From contig CM041201.1 of NCBI GenBank assembly GCA_023078555.1, forward strand, positions 2,363,713-2,427,712: a stretch of 64,000 nt of DNA, given 5' to 3'. This stretch comes from Ulva prolifera (taxonomy: Eukaryota > Chlorophyta > Ulvophyceae > Ulvales > Ulvaceae). Positions 36,339 through 48,793 of the stretch are shown one piece after another (positions within the stretch are counted from its first letter, which is position 1; each line of letters opens with the position of its first letter). The notes beneath the pieces are model-generated. The model was not told the origin of the DNA. It was given only the letters and a program-made list of their open reading frames with translations, and did no database searches. Position numbers and translations under genes: made by a program.

Positions 36339-39300
36339 TGCCGCGTGCGCAGCTGCAGACAACATGTGCATACCATACCGGGATCCGGAGCGGGATCCGG
36401 AGCGAGTCCCGCGGTCGCCAGGCACGCGCTTCAGAAATCGTACCTCGATCACTTTTGAAGGCAAAGCTCACTCAGTGCGAGAGATCATCCCATCGGGCCC
36501 GAGCCACAGCCATCTGCGTGCCACTTTCCTCGACGAAGTCAGGTCGACAATAGGTGAGAGAGCGCTAGCGCCGCTGCGTGCAGGAGCAAACAAGGAGTTT
36601 ATGCATGTGCAGCTCGTGAACCCGGTGCAGCCGCATTTATGATGCAGCAGGGACGGCGTCGAAGCCGACGGCAACATGTGCAGCCAACTACGCTTGCGCC
36701 CTCAAGACGGGTTACGCCGCGTAAGTTACCAACTGACGCGGTGTGAAGTAGCGCTACAGTGCAAGCATCGCGCTGACAGGAAGCTGTGCACTAGTACTGT
36801 TGAGCGATCGCGGCAGGCTGCGTTGGCGTTGTGCCATGCAATGGCTGGAGCTCAGGACATTTGTTTGCAGGTGGAAGTCTGCTGCATGCTCCGCGGTTCC
36901 ATTCGTGTGCTACACCAAGATCTTGAAACGTCCCAAGCATGCTGCAGCACTGCCAGCTGCATAGCCAGAATCGAAGTCTGGTCGGCTTCAAACTCCTGCA
37001 CATGTCACATAAGGTAACCCAACGTGTGCAACCCAGGCCATAGCAACACCACCAACAGCCGCCGACAACATGGTCCGGGAAGTGACGTGCGTGCACAAAA
37101 GAAGGACATCAATGCATGCACACAGCATGCGGCGCCTGGCCCACACGCAGCCTGGGTACGGTGCGGCGTGGGTCGGCGGGGCTGCGCGGCGGTGTGCCGG
37201 GCTGGCGTACACTACAAGGATGGTAGGCAGGTGATGCTGTACATTATCAGTGACACATTGCCGGCTGAACAGAAGGCAAACAGTGTCCAGATGTGTATGA
37301 ACTGTATGGCGATCGACGCACGAGTGGCCGTGTGATGTACAGCTACCGTGCTGTCTGACCGGGATGTGAACGGTGCTGTTGCACGGTCGACGCGCTGCGA
37401 GTGTAGCGAATGTACACTTCTGCGCTACGAGTGCGCGAGCTGTCCATTCAATCCTCTGAAATGTTCACGAGTGGCTGGGTGATGTGCACTTCGAATTCGG
37501 CCTGTGTCATGCAGTGCACGTGGACCGGCAAGATGCGCTCGTCGTGAACATTCCCCGCATGGAGAGTTCACGTCCATAAACATCGGCGCATTACTGACAT
37601 TCTTTCATGAATAATGTACTCGTCAGACGTAGGCTACGAGTGCTGTTATACCACAATGATGTACAGTTGGTGGACGCGACATGCGATAGCAGATACCCGG
37701 TCATGCGGTCCGTGTGTAGGCTGCAGCTGCTTAACATGATCTTCTATTGTACGTACAATAGTTATTGCCGATCATATCAGGCCACTCTGGCACTAGTGTC
37801 CGTGCCGTCGCACTGGCATCCGCTGAGGTACCCGGCTCTCCGGAACATGGCACAGTCAACACAGGTATACATTATGTGCACTTACTAACGCTAAACATGT
37901 GGAGCAGCTATGCAGAGTGTTTGGCACGCTGCGCAGGCAGCTGCACTGCGCGTGCCAACACGGCATCAGAGTTTTTTACCACGGCACGACGAAACAGCAG
38001 CGACACCGACAACTAACCAGACAAATTGCTGCTGAATAAGCTTGTTGTGCTTGATGATGTTCTTGAGCAAGGCTGAGCATGAGGATGTGTACACTGCGGA
38101 CAAGACGGAACGTACAGCTGCAGGTACAATGTCTGCATATGCACGATATCGTGCATCCCCAGTCACAGTGCAGCAAAGTATTGATTTTTGTCAGCTGCTA
38201 CCAGTGCAGCAGCACATATGTGCATTGTGCCTTCCACAGCACTACCGACGGCGTGTAGCCGTACGTCGCAGATCGACACTGCACGATCACAAGCATTCGA
38301 CATTATGCTATGCCTACCGCAAGAGGACTAGCTGTAGAGAATGCAGCTGAGAGAAATGCAATCGACATAACAGTGCCTTGCGCGGATTTTCTCATGTCTG
38401 CCGACGTTCACCTGACACTTGTCGTCAGCGTTGACCGTCAAATCAATTACTATCGTTAATTGAAACATTGGCTCAATCTTTGATCTGTCCTTTGATGTAT
38501 ACTATGCGCAACAGTGACGGGCACAACCAGCAGGTCACACTTCCGCGAACAAACCAGTATTGGCGTAACAAAACCACAATGGAGTGCAGTGAGCGCCTCG
38601 TTCGGCAAACAGTAATATGCAGGTAGCAATGTAACACGCTTTTCACCTTCGTTGAGTGTCATGCTTCTGTTATCGAGTTGACAGTTCAGACGACGCCGCG
38701 ACTCTGCTGCGCACTTGTCGTGCTTGTGCAGAGTGGTATGCAGCGAAAGCTGTAGATTCCGTGTGGATTGTTGATTGTGGCGTGGAGCTGGACACGCACC
38801 GTTGGTAGGAGCCAGTCAAATGATGCACAGTCATGCTGTTCAACACCATGTGCATTGCTCGTCACCTGTGGTCACGTATGAAAGCCTGCCCTGAAATTCT
38901 GCCCACGTCCGAGCCTGCCTGCTAAGCGCTGGCTGTCGTTGACTGATACAAGTGCCACCTGGGTCCATCCTGTAATGAAGTGACGTCAAGATTTCCTACA
39001 CGGCTCGGCGATGCATGGGTCCTGGTCAGCAAATCTGACCCAATCACATCACATCCCTGGCAGGTGTCACGGAGCCAGACACGTCGGCGAGCATGGCAGA
39101 TAAATCGCATGTTTCGAATTCCCGCCAGACAGCTCTCCAGAGGTCAGCTCTCAGAGGCCAAGCGTTACAGGACAGGACCTTCTCATGCCTGAGCACCATT
39201 CTGGAACTGCAGCAGCACAGGACCAAGGCTGCTAAAGACTCATCAATGCAGAGCTGGCTGAATGTGACCAGCATGACTTGGACTGCTCCGCCAGGCGCCA

Positions 39301-39852
39301 GCCGCGCCCACTGACACTACCTTGAATACTCACACATCACGCGAGTGGTGCTTGCCTGACTTTGCCCGCGTCGGTTCGGCAAGCCGGTGCTGGCCATCAG
39401 GTCTTTGAATGCACCACAAAAGAAGAAAAGGAAAAAGGAAATGCGGGCTCTCATGCTTGACTGAAAACCATGCCGGCCTCTGCTCGGCATAGCCAACCAT
39501 CAGGCACACACACGACCATACAGCGACGCACAGAAGAAAATCGAAACGATTTGTCCATTGAAAAAGTCTCTTGGAAAGCTCGCAGTCATCCAATACATGG
39601 CACAACCCTGGAAATGCAGTCTGGGAGTCCTGGCCACAGGCCGGCCATAGGCCGGTGAGCGCATCAACACGGTGAGCGCATCCTTGTGGCGACGGTGGTA
39701 GGCAAGGGCTGTCTCATCAAGCACGCGGCAGCGGCAGCCACCGGCTCGGCATGCGCCACTCGCGCCGCCGTCACATGCCCCAAGCCAGACCACTGGCGCA
39801 TGAACCGTGCATACCAACACGCTGAGGCTGTCCTGCCGTGGGCGCTCACCCC
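36339..39852. other. Unit C left flank, no recognisable gene
   Basis: Practically the same as 1-3,514, with the 18-bp palindrome at 37,744-37,761. I see nothing here that unit A does not have. Confidence 0.5.
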
Positions 39853-40827
39853 TCAGCGCTGCCTCTCGCAATCACTAGCCTCCCGCCCCTGTGTTTGCGC
39901 CGGCGCGTCCGCATCATCGACGCGCTCCGCTGCTACCGGCGGCCCCTCCCCGCCGTCATCATCGGAGCTCTCTGGGAAGCCCTCGGCAACGGAGGTGATG
40001 AGCTCGTGCCAGCTCGCGGCGGGCGCGTCCCAGCCGACGTCGGCGCGCATGCCCCCCTGCTGCATGCGGCGGAACCGCGCGGTGCCGACCTCGGCGATCG
40101 CGCGGTCGAGGGCGCGGCGCAGGCGCATCACGCACGCAGCCGCCTCGCTCGCGTCGCCGCCGATGCTGATGCGGCCGGCCTCGTAGCCAAAGGCACGCGC
40201 GGCGGGCTTGTCTACCGGCACCGGCAGCGGTGCTCCGAGGGGCCCCTGGACAGACCCAACCCTAACATCGACACAAGATGAGCGGCCGCGCTGAAGCATT
40301 ATCGCATGCATGAGTTTGGCACCATTCTCCAGTTACACCGAGCACATGCGGACTGCTGCTTTCCCGGTGCTGCCCGCCTTGCCACTTTTATCCTTGTAAC
40401 ACCAATCGCATGCAGATCAAGTCACGATTGACCCAATTCGAACACAACCAGCACACAGTATGGCACAGCACAGCGGCCGTACCTGGCCGCGGCTAGTGCC
40501 GGACAGAAGGAAGCGCCCGGCGACGATGTCCCGGAGGCCCCCGGTCGACGCGACGACCGGCACCGCACCGTAGCGCAGCGCGGCCAGTGCGACGAGGCCG
40601 CACGGCTCGAAGCGCGACGGCACAACCAGGATGTCGGCGGCGGCCACGAGGCGGTGCGCGAGGCGCTCGTCGAAGCGCACGACGGCCGCCGCGCGCCGCG
40701 GCAGCGCCCGCGGCAGGAACCGCAGCTCCCGCTCCAGCTGCTCGTCGCCGGTGCCCATCAGCACGACCTGCCACCGTGCCTCCTGCGCCGCAGCGTCCCC
40801 GCCCGCGGCGGCCACTGCGTCCGCACC
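39853..40827 (-). pseudogene. Starch synthase C-terminal fragment, unit C
   Basis: Exons 39,853-40,245 and 40,483-40,827 are identical in layout to the unit A copy ([39 protein letters not shown]). The GRLTHQKG exon is missing because the 2.76-kb deletion joins 40,945 to ATPase sequence. The remaining 245 codons are open. No complete starch synthase gene exists in the window. Confidence 0.85.
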
Positions 40828-42709
40828 CTGCACCACAACAGCATCCGCCATGGCGGCCCGATCTCCCCTCGCCGACAAGCTCTCCATGCATACGATCACG
40901 GGTCGTCGCGGCTCAGAGGCTCTGTGTATCTCACGCCGGCATGCCTCGGTGGCTGCTCAGCAGTGCTGTTCAGTGCTAGGCCTCAACGGCACACCAGGAT
41001 TTTGGCAATGGCTCTGTGTAGTCTGGCGTAATCGCCTTTCAGTGCGGCTGCTCGGCATAAAAATCACCTCACAGGCCCTTCCCAGCCGTGACCCTTCCCT
41101 GTGTAGACTGCCGCATCTCGATCATGCATGGGCTGCATGCATGCCGACGCTGCTGCAGGTCATCTGCGTCGACAAGACGGGCACGCTGACATGCAACTCG
41201 ATGACGGTCGCGCGCGCCGCGGTGCCCACCGCCGCCGTCGCCTCCCAGACGCTGCGCGAGTTCACGGTGCGAACGGAGGCGCGCCCCGCGCCGCCGGGGC
41301 CGTCTACGCCGACGTCCAGCGTCGACGCGCCCACGGCCGTGCCGGTGCTGCGGCCGGCGGCCGTCGGCAGCCTCCGCATGTGCGCACTGGCTGGCTCGGT
41401 GTGCAACGACGCGGAGCTGATTGTTGATGAGGAGACGGGGGAGTTCAGGCACGTCGGGGAGAGTGCCGAGGCGGCGCTGCGGCTGTTTGCGGAGCGAGTA
41501 GGGTTGCCGGAGGACGTCCAGGTGTGTTCGATTGCCAGAGAGCTGTATAGCCTCACGACATTGCCCAGCACCACATTCTCTTCTCGAGGGAACAATTCAC
41601 TGAGTGACAAACCACGGGCATAAACGAGCCCGTACTTGTGCGTCCCTGCAGCGATCTCAAGCCGCCGCCGCCGCCTGCAGGCTCCAGCACAGTCCCGATG
41701 TCAACCGAGCTGCGCGTCGCCGTCGACGCGATGGTCGAGCGCTGGGGCTCGGAGGCGGCGCTGCGGTGTATGGCGCTCGCGTACCGCCCGCTGCCGGCCG
41801 GAGGACCCCCCGTGACGCACGCGGACGAGCAGGCGCTGACGTTCATCGGCGTCGTCGGCCTGCACGACCCGCCACGGCCCGAGGCCGCCGACGCTGTCGC
41901 GTGCTGCGGCACCGCTGGCATCCGCGTCGTGATGCTCACAGGTGCGCGATTATAGTACCCTCCATGCATGCCACTCCTCGCGCACGTGAAACGCGAACCA
42001 TTCCTGCGCCCGCGCCGTTTACCTGCGCCGAGCTGAGCTGAGACATCCCAGACGCACCGAATACATTCTATCAGTCCGTTCATTCAACACCTAATCATGC
42101 ATTGACCACCGGAGATGGGAGCAATACCGTACTAAATGAAATCGTTCGCCATGTAACGCGTAACGCAGGGTTTTCTAGGTACTCCGGTAGGTAATTTTAA
42201 GCATGATGTTTCGGGGTGATTGACCCAAAAAAGGTTAAAATTTTAGACCTAGACCCCATGTAATTTATCCCGGGCTAATTTAGCGAACCTTTTACCTTAG
42301 TCCGGTACACTGCATCATTGTTCCTCGATTGATTGTGTGTAACACGAAGCGTGCAGTGATGCCCCCGTTCCACACGTTCACATGTGTGCGTGCAGGCGAC
42401 AACCCCGCCACCGCCAACGCCGTCGCGCGCCAGGTCGGCATCCTCTCCACCGACATCGCCGTGCCAGGGTTAGCGCCGAGCCCCGCGGCCTCCTCCAGCG
42501 CCGCGAGCGGCGCCACGGTGTCGCGGGACAGCAGCGAGCGCACCGTGGCGGAGAGCATGACGGCGACCGATTTCCTCGCGCTGTCGGACGGGGAGCAGCG
42601 CGTCGCCGCGGTGCGGCTGCGGGTGCTTGCGCGTGTGGAACCGCTGCATAAGCAGAAGCTGGTGGAGCTGCTGCAGGATGCTATGCGGCGCGGCTCACAA
42701 TTTATGCAT

Positions 42710-42851
42710 GATGCTCATGCATGTGTTAATGTGTGATTGAGTGAGGGTGCAGTGAGGAGCGGTGCCTCCGTTGATGGGATCGTGCATTTGCATGGCCGTC
42801 TGAAGCATCCAGGGTTCAGTCTTCGTCCTTTTGACAGGCCCCCCCCACTAG
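42710..42851 (+). repeat. 142-bp repeat R1, copy 1, in an ATPase intron
   Basis: Runs from GATGCTCATGCATGTG to CCCACTAG and ends exactly at the exon that begins GCGATGACCGGC. The second copy is at 44,328-44,469 and has the same length. Unit A has neither copy: its intron at the first position is unrelated, and the second position is deleted. Confidence 0.75.
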
Positions 42852-43178
<327 letters not shown>

Positions 43179-44327
43179 TAGCTGAAATTCGTGTCGTTTG
43201 TGTGTGGGCTGAGTTACGGAATGCGACTGTTGTTTGTAATGACAACAGCACAAGCACCTCACTTCCATAGCATTTCGCAAAGCAGCCTACGTCAGCAGAC
43301 CGCATCTGCAAGCAAACCCGGCAAGACAGCTCCACTAGCATGGCCAGCTCATCAGCCTACCCCAGCACGACGATGTCTCACATGCAGAATCCGTGCGCTT
43401 GTGACGTCCGTCAGGGGTTGTGCGCAGGTGAGTTCGAATATCGGCGAGGCCGTCGCGATCTTCGCGGCGGCCGCCGGCGGCCTGCCGGCGGCGCTGTCGC
43501 CGGTGCAGCTGGACCAGAGCAAATGCGCACGCGGCCTCGCAGCCAGGCGGACGGCATGGTCGATCGCTGGCTTGTGGTGCGGTGCGTGCATGCAGCCCTG
43601 GAATACAGCCCTTGAATGAAAACGAAAACGACTGCACACAGTTCCTCCCGCGAGCGGGCTGGGGGCCGATGCATGCAGTGGGGCGGGCGAATGCATACCT
43701 TTGGAAACAAGACCGAAGCGCCCAGCCAGTGCGTGAGTGGCACGTCGGTGATCGTGGACTGGTGGCCGTATGTGGGCTGACTCGTCAGTGTCGTTTCTTC
43801 TGTTGTGCAGTTTCGCGAGACCCGCATGCGCTTCTGCCGACGCTCGCATCATATGCGTGTCCCATCCAATGCGTAGCCACTTGCCCCGCATGCGATTTTG
43901 TCTGAGACATAACCGGCCCTGCTGTGGTGCAGGTATGCGGTAATCGGGGGCTACTTCGGGGCGGCCACGGCCGCAAGCTTCGTGTGGTGGTTCATCGCGT
44001 TCACCGGCGGCCCGCAGATGTCGTGGCACGACCTCCGCCACTCGCAGTCCTGCATAGAGGACGCCGCCGGGGCGGACGCTGATGCCAGCGTCGCGGCGCG
44101 GGAACTTACCGGGGACGGCGGCTACGCGTACGCGTGCTCCGTGTTTGAGGACCGGCGGCCGTCGACGGTCGCGATGAGCGTGCTCGTCGTCGTCGAGATG
44201 TTCAACGCGCTCAACGCGATCTCGGAGAACGGCTCGCTGCTGGTCGTGCCGCCGTGGCGCAACTGGTGGCTCGTCGCCGCGATCGCGGTGTCGATGGCGC
44301 TCCACATGGCCATCTTGTGCGCTCCTG

Positions 44328-44469
44328 GATGCTCGTGCATGTGTTAATGTTTGATTGAATGAGGGTGCAGTGAGGTGCGGTGCCTCCGTTGATGGGATCG
44401 TGCATTTGCATGGCCGTCTGAAGCATACGGGGTTCAGTCTTTGTCCTTTTGACAGGCCCCCCCCACCAG
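44328..44469 (+). repeat. 142-bp repeat R1, copy 2, in an ATPase intron
   Basis: Runs from GATGCTCGTGCATGTG to CCCCACCAG and again ends exactly at an acceptor before exon sequence (GCCCGTTCATGG, matching PFMDS after M8). Both copies contain a pyrimidine-rich CTTTGTCCTTTTGACAG stretch. The coincidence of the repeat end with the 3' splice site in two different introns suggests copying of an intron, possibly an introner-like element. Confidence 0.7.
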
Positions 44470-44924
44470 GCCCGTTCATGGACTCTGCAACAACTCGCCG
44501 GTGGTGCCGTGCAGGCACATCCCCGGGCTGCAGCTCGTGTTTGGCGTCACGGCGCTATCGTGGCCGGAGTGGCGGGCTGTGCTGCTGCTCTCCGCGCCGG
44601 TGGTGCTGCTCGATGAGGGCCTCAAGTTTGTGTCGCGGGGCGGCCTCGCGTCGTGGGGCCGCGCGCTGACATGGGCGTGCACCTTCTGCTGGCGCAGCCG
44701 GCGCTACATGGGCATCGCGGGGGATGGGACCCACTACGACGAGGACGCGGGGGATGGGCAAGAGATGCAGAAGCTGCGCTCATCATAGGGTGTTGTGGAC
44801 AAATGGGCGTTGTGGCCGTGGCGCTGCGATACAGCCTGTTCAGAGGGTTCTCTGCCGCAGACTAAACAGGTACACCTGCCGAACAGGTTTATGGTGTGGG
44901 GTTGGGGGGTTGGGAAGGTCGGGC

Positions 44925-44960
44925 GGGGGGGGGGGGGGGGGGGGGGGGGGGGTGGGGGGG
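44925..44960 (+). repeat. Poly-G run (28 G, T, 7 G)
   Basis: Sits at the same place as the 30-G run at 10,479-10,508, 140 bp after the ATPase stop. Retained in both duplicates with different length. Confidence 0.85.
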
Positions 44961-45650
44961 TAGATGACGTGGCAGTGCAGAAGTCCAATACAGAGTGTGT
45001 ACATGGGCAGCCCTAGCCAGGCCAGCCAAAAAACGGACATGGCCAGTGTGTCGGTGGTTGCCTGTCGCGATTGCAAGCCTCCTGAGCATCCAATGCCGGA
45101 GGCGCTGCACTGTGGCGGCAGGTATCCACATGCCTGGTGTGTGTGTCGTAACGGCGCGGGGCTGGATCCCAAAATGCAGTAGTAGTCCTGATGGATGCAT
45201 GATGTATGCAGTAGAACGGTAACATCACGTGCATGCCCATGTGCCTTGTGTAGGCCATTACAATTGCTTTGCTGCAACACATGTGTGTACAGTGCTGGCT
45301 TCTGAAGAGCTGGCTTCTGAAGAGTCCCACACCTGGCTCAAAGCAGGTATGTTTCTGCCAGAGAAATGCCCCTACATCAGCAAGGCGATACATCTATGTC
45401 ACAGCTATAGAGCATCTGCATATTCCATAGATTGTTTAGCGTCTGAATCAGCGTCCAAAACTGTTGGGCTGGTGCCGGCACATACGGCAGATCAGCAGCG
45501 GCAGCAGCGCATTCGAGGCAAGTCACTGCAATTGTTTGTCTTTTGCCAACATCCACTTCAAGGCTTGTAAGGCAACGCCGACCACCACACTGCTCGACAT
45601 TCGACGGAGCATTTGAGGAGAGCCCCTGACGTAGACTGATGCGCGGCACG

Positions 45651-47641
45651 ATGGCTGAGCGCACGTTTGAACGTTTCGCAATGGACAGGAAGTGTGTTCT
45701 GATAACCGGAGGCTCCAAAGGTGTGTTCATGCCGACGGCAGCGTCGCTGCTCGTGCCAAGTACTTCAATGCACAGGTCTTTCATCAACAGCAGTGTCGTG
45801 TTTGCTTCTGCAATGTCGTTGTCCCATTCATGCAAGCACAACGCGCGTGCCAAGACTGTGGAAAACATTGTAAGGAGTGATCAGCTGGCATGTAACGATC
45901 TAAATGTCTTTTATTATGTTGGAGCGTAAACCGGCGTGTCGATCAGAGCGCCACAGCGGGCAATGTCACGCCCAGGACTGGCCAATGTCTAGAACGCCTA
46001 GCCACCAGAATTGCCAAAAGAGGCCTCCGTCAAAATGCATGTTAATCAGGTGTCTCACGGCGCTGCACCTCTGCAGGCATTGGCAAAGCTGCTGTCAGGG
46101 AATTCGCTGAGGTAGGAGCTCGAGTGTATACATGCTCGAGAGACCAGGCTGAGCTAGACACTGTGCTGGAGCCTCTGAAGGCTAAAGGTTTACCAGTGGC
46201 AGGATGCATGGCGGATGTCACCAACACAGACGCAGCTGAGCATCTGGTCAATCAGGCGCTCGCCTTCTTTGGAGGTGTGTCACAGATCACTGCTCAGCAC
46301 CAAGGTGGAAGATGTACTGGCACCGCATTCCAGATCACTGTCATGAGCAAGCCTGCCGCTAGCGCAGGCCAGCCTGCGCAGTCTCCTGCTCTCGGACACT
46401 CGCTGAAATGCAGCTAGGCATCGGCATGCCTGTCGCCCACCTATCACTGAGTGCAGGCCACCAAGAATGTCAGCGTACACCTGAGGCCTGACCTCATGTT
46501 GGTGGCATGCCATCTCCTTGATGTCTTCTGGAGGGCAGGGACGTCATCTGCTTTTCATTGCGGAATGGAAGGGTACATCCAATGGCATTTAGCATCGAAC
46601 AACGCGCAGGTGGCAACAATAGCCCTGCACCCCCTCCTGTACAAGTCCTTCACATCCTCAACCTCAGCTGCAGCTGAACCCAACGATGTCCATGATTTCA
46701 GGGCAGCTGGACGTTTTGGTCAACAACGTCGGCACGAACCGCCGCCGGCAGGCTGAGGACGCGACCGCAGAGGACTTTGACATGATGATGGCAACGAACG
46801 TGCGCTCCGCACTGCGTCTCTGTCAGCTCTGCCGGCTGCACCTCGCCAGATCCAGCGCACCATCCATCATCTTCAACTCCTCCGTGGCCAGCGGGCCGCT
46901 GGCGCTGTGGAGTGGGTGTGTCTACGGGATGACGAAAGGTAAGCCAATCCGCCCCCCCCCCCGGGAACGCAGAGTCCACATCTGTCTTTGCATCGATGTG
47001 TACCTCCCAGGATCTACATGCATTGCCTGGACAAACACGTGATGACACAGGGGCGGCATGGGGCAAGCGCGCAAACAGCGGAATCGGCTACTGCAAGACA
47101 CGCTACTCACGGCAGCTTGCATAGAATCTGGCATGCACGGAGACACCAGGGAACCGTGCCCTGCGGCAGCCTGTGCCAGCCCAGCGGGGTGTATGCAGCG
47201 GCGCTGAATCAGCTGACGCGGAGCCTCGCGTGCGAGTGGGCGCGGGACGGGACGTCGGGCGCGCCCCTTGCCGCTCTCAGCTGCCCCTGCGAGACGGATC
47301 CTGTGATGCCAAAGCGCCTCGCGATTCCGTCATGCGACGTCACCGTGCTGTGGTTGTGCTGGTTCTATTGTGGCCCGAACGCAGACGGCTGCGTCGCGGG
47401 TACATCAAGGGCCCCATATTTGGCCGCGGCCTGAATTGAAAATACGCCACGGACGTTACGCTCAACATCGATCCTGGGAGATGCAGTCCACCATTGTAGT
47501 CGGGGATGCCGCTGCAGCTTCGCAGTCGAGTGACCACCAACCCCATCTGCAGCGTCCTTCATCACCGGGCATGTGCTGCCCATCGACGGCGGCATGTCCG
47601 CCAATGGGTTCCACGTGGCCGCAGACTACCAGCCATGCTAG
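45651..47641 (+). pseudogene. SDR1 copy with two frame-preserving deletions, unit C
   Basis: Exons 45,651-45,720, 46,077-46,274, 46,702-46,938, 47,199-47,258 and 47,553-47,641. Exons 1-3 are complete (TGGSKGIGK, NNVG, YGMTK). Exon 4 has lost 129 bp (43 codons, A 12,792-12,920), removing the IRVNAVAPW to AEPEE part. A second deletion of 159 bp (A 13,219-13,377) removes the intron 4 acceptor and the start of exon 5, but the new junction creates CTGCAG|CG, which restores phase to FITGHVLPIDGG. If spliced this way the product would be 217 aa. It would lack the substrate-binding loop region, so activity is unlikely. The GC donor is shared with unit A. Confidence 0.7.
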
Positions 47642-47758
47642 CGCAAGTCGTGGTGACGTGCACTTGAAAACTGCCACGTTTCAGACCGGCCACTGCATGG
47701 GCCCATTCACAGATTTGTAAACAAAAAAGACTTTTCTGTTCGCACCCGTTGACATTTT

Positions 47759-47763
47759 TGTAA
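47759..47763 (+). terminator. Polyadenylation signal TGTAA
   Basis: TGTAA followed by TAAAACC, same context as 13,585-13,589, 118 bp after the SDR1 stop codon of unit C. Confidence 0.5.
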
Positions 47764-48793
47764 TAAAACCACTCCATGGGCCCGTGTGCATGTGGTGTGC
47801 ACAGAGATGGCGTGGGTGCTCGTTGTTGGGGCTGCAAAAGTACGGGCTTTCAGGGTGGCCTGCAGGATTTTTCAAATCCACCGGGAAATATGCTTTTTGC
47901 TCCAGTCAAGGGAGTGGTGCATCCTGGGAATGCCAACAGCTACCCGATGCAACCAGTCATGTGCTGCGTCAGCACGATTTGATTGCAGTTCTGTTCATGC
48001 CTGACGTATGTGACTATGGGCAGAATACATGAACTTGCGATACAAAGCCACATGTGATCACAGAATTACAGATTGATCGTGCCAAGGAATTCAACAATAG
48101 ATCCGTATGACCTTGCCACGGTCCCCAGCAGCATGCTGTGGCGTTAAAGCTCTGTCAATGAGGCACCACTTGCAGGCACAGCCGCTGTACCCCTGCAAAC
48201 TGCAGCTTCCACATAAGGCTACACAAGCATCCCAAAGCGTAGCCAAGTCACTTCCAAGTCAATGTTGCGGCACATGGGCCATGTTCTGCATCCACCTCGT
48301 CAGTGTGACACGCACACTGCATGCTCGTCCACAGCACCTCTGCTGATTTCGCCTGAAAACCGACTGAATAGAGAGCTCGCAGCAGCCAGCGCAACATCGT
48401 CAATCACTTGCGTCACGTCATGTTAGTCACTCACACAGACTTGCAAGCCCGAAAGGAGGTTGTGCATATCACTCTTTGTATTCCCTGCCATGGCTATTGG
48501 TACCCCGACACATGTTCATGCGCGCAACACAGTTCTGCATAGTCCGCGATCCTGAGCTCGGCAGAACTACCTGAAGAGCACTAGCAACTTGTATAATGGA
48601 ACATCCTCTGTTTTGACGATGGTGTTGCGTACGTGCAATAGCCCCGTTTGACTTTGCACACCCGTCGTTTGCGATCGCGATAGCGACGCTTTCTCAGGCA
48701 TATCTACGGCTCTCCTCATGTAGATCGTCAGCGATATACGAAGTGGAACTTTTTTCATCTTTCCTCTTCTACATCGTCATATGTACTTTGACA
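47764..48793 (+). other. Intergenic region between SDR1 and SDR2, unit C
   Basis: Homologous to 13,590-14,628 with scattered differences. The final 150 bp include the same GCGATCGCGATAGCGACG motif and the pyrimidine-rich leader before the SDR2 start codon, so the likely promoter is conserved. Confidence 0.4.

Larger units (their letters stand above)
36339..40945 (+). repeat. Near-identical 4.6-kb block, copy 2 (pairs with 1-4,607)
   Basis: Partner of 1-4,607 with about three substitutions seen. The right edge at about 40,945 is a deletion junction. Sequence equivalent to A 4,608-7,369 (2.76 kb, including one starch synthase exon, all of SDR0 and the first ATPase exon) is absent. The ends share the short microhomology ATGC. 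Confidence 0.9.

Noticed and set aside
43352-44518. A 388-codon minus-strand frame over the unit C ATPase
   Set aside because: Shadow of GC-rich ATPase exons. The plus strand encodes recognisable P2A transmembrane segments here.
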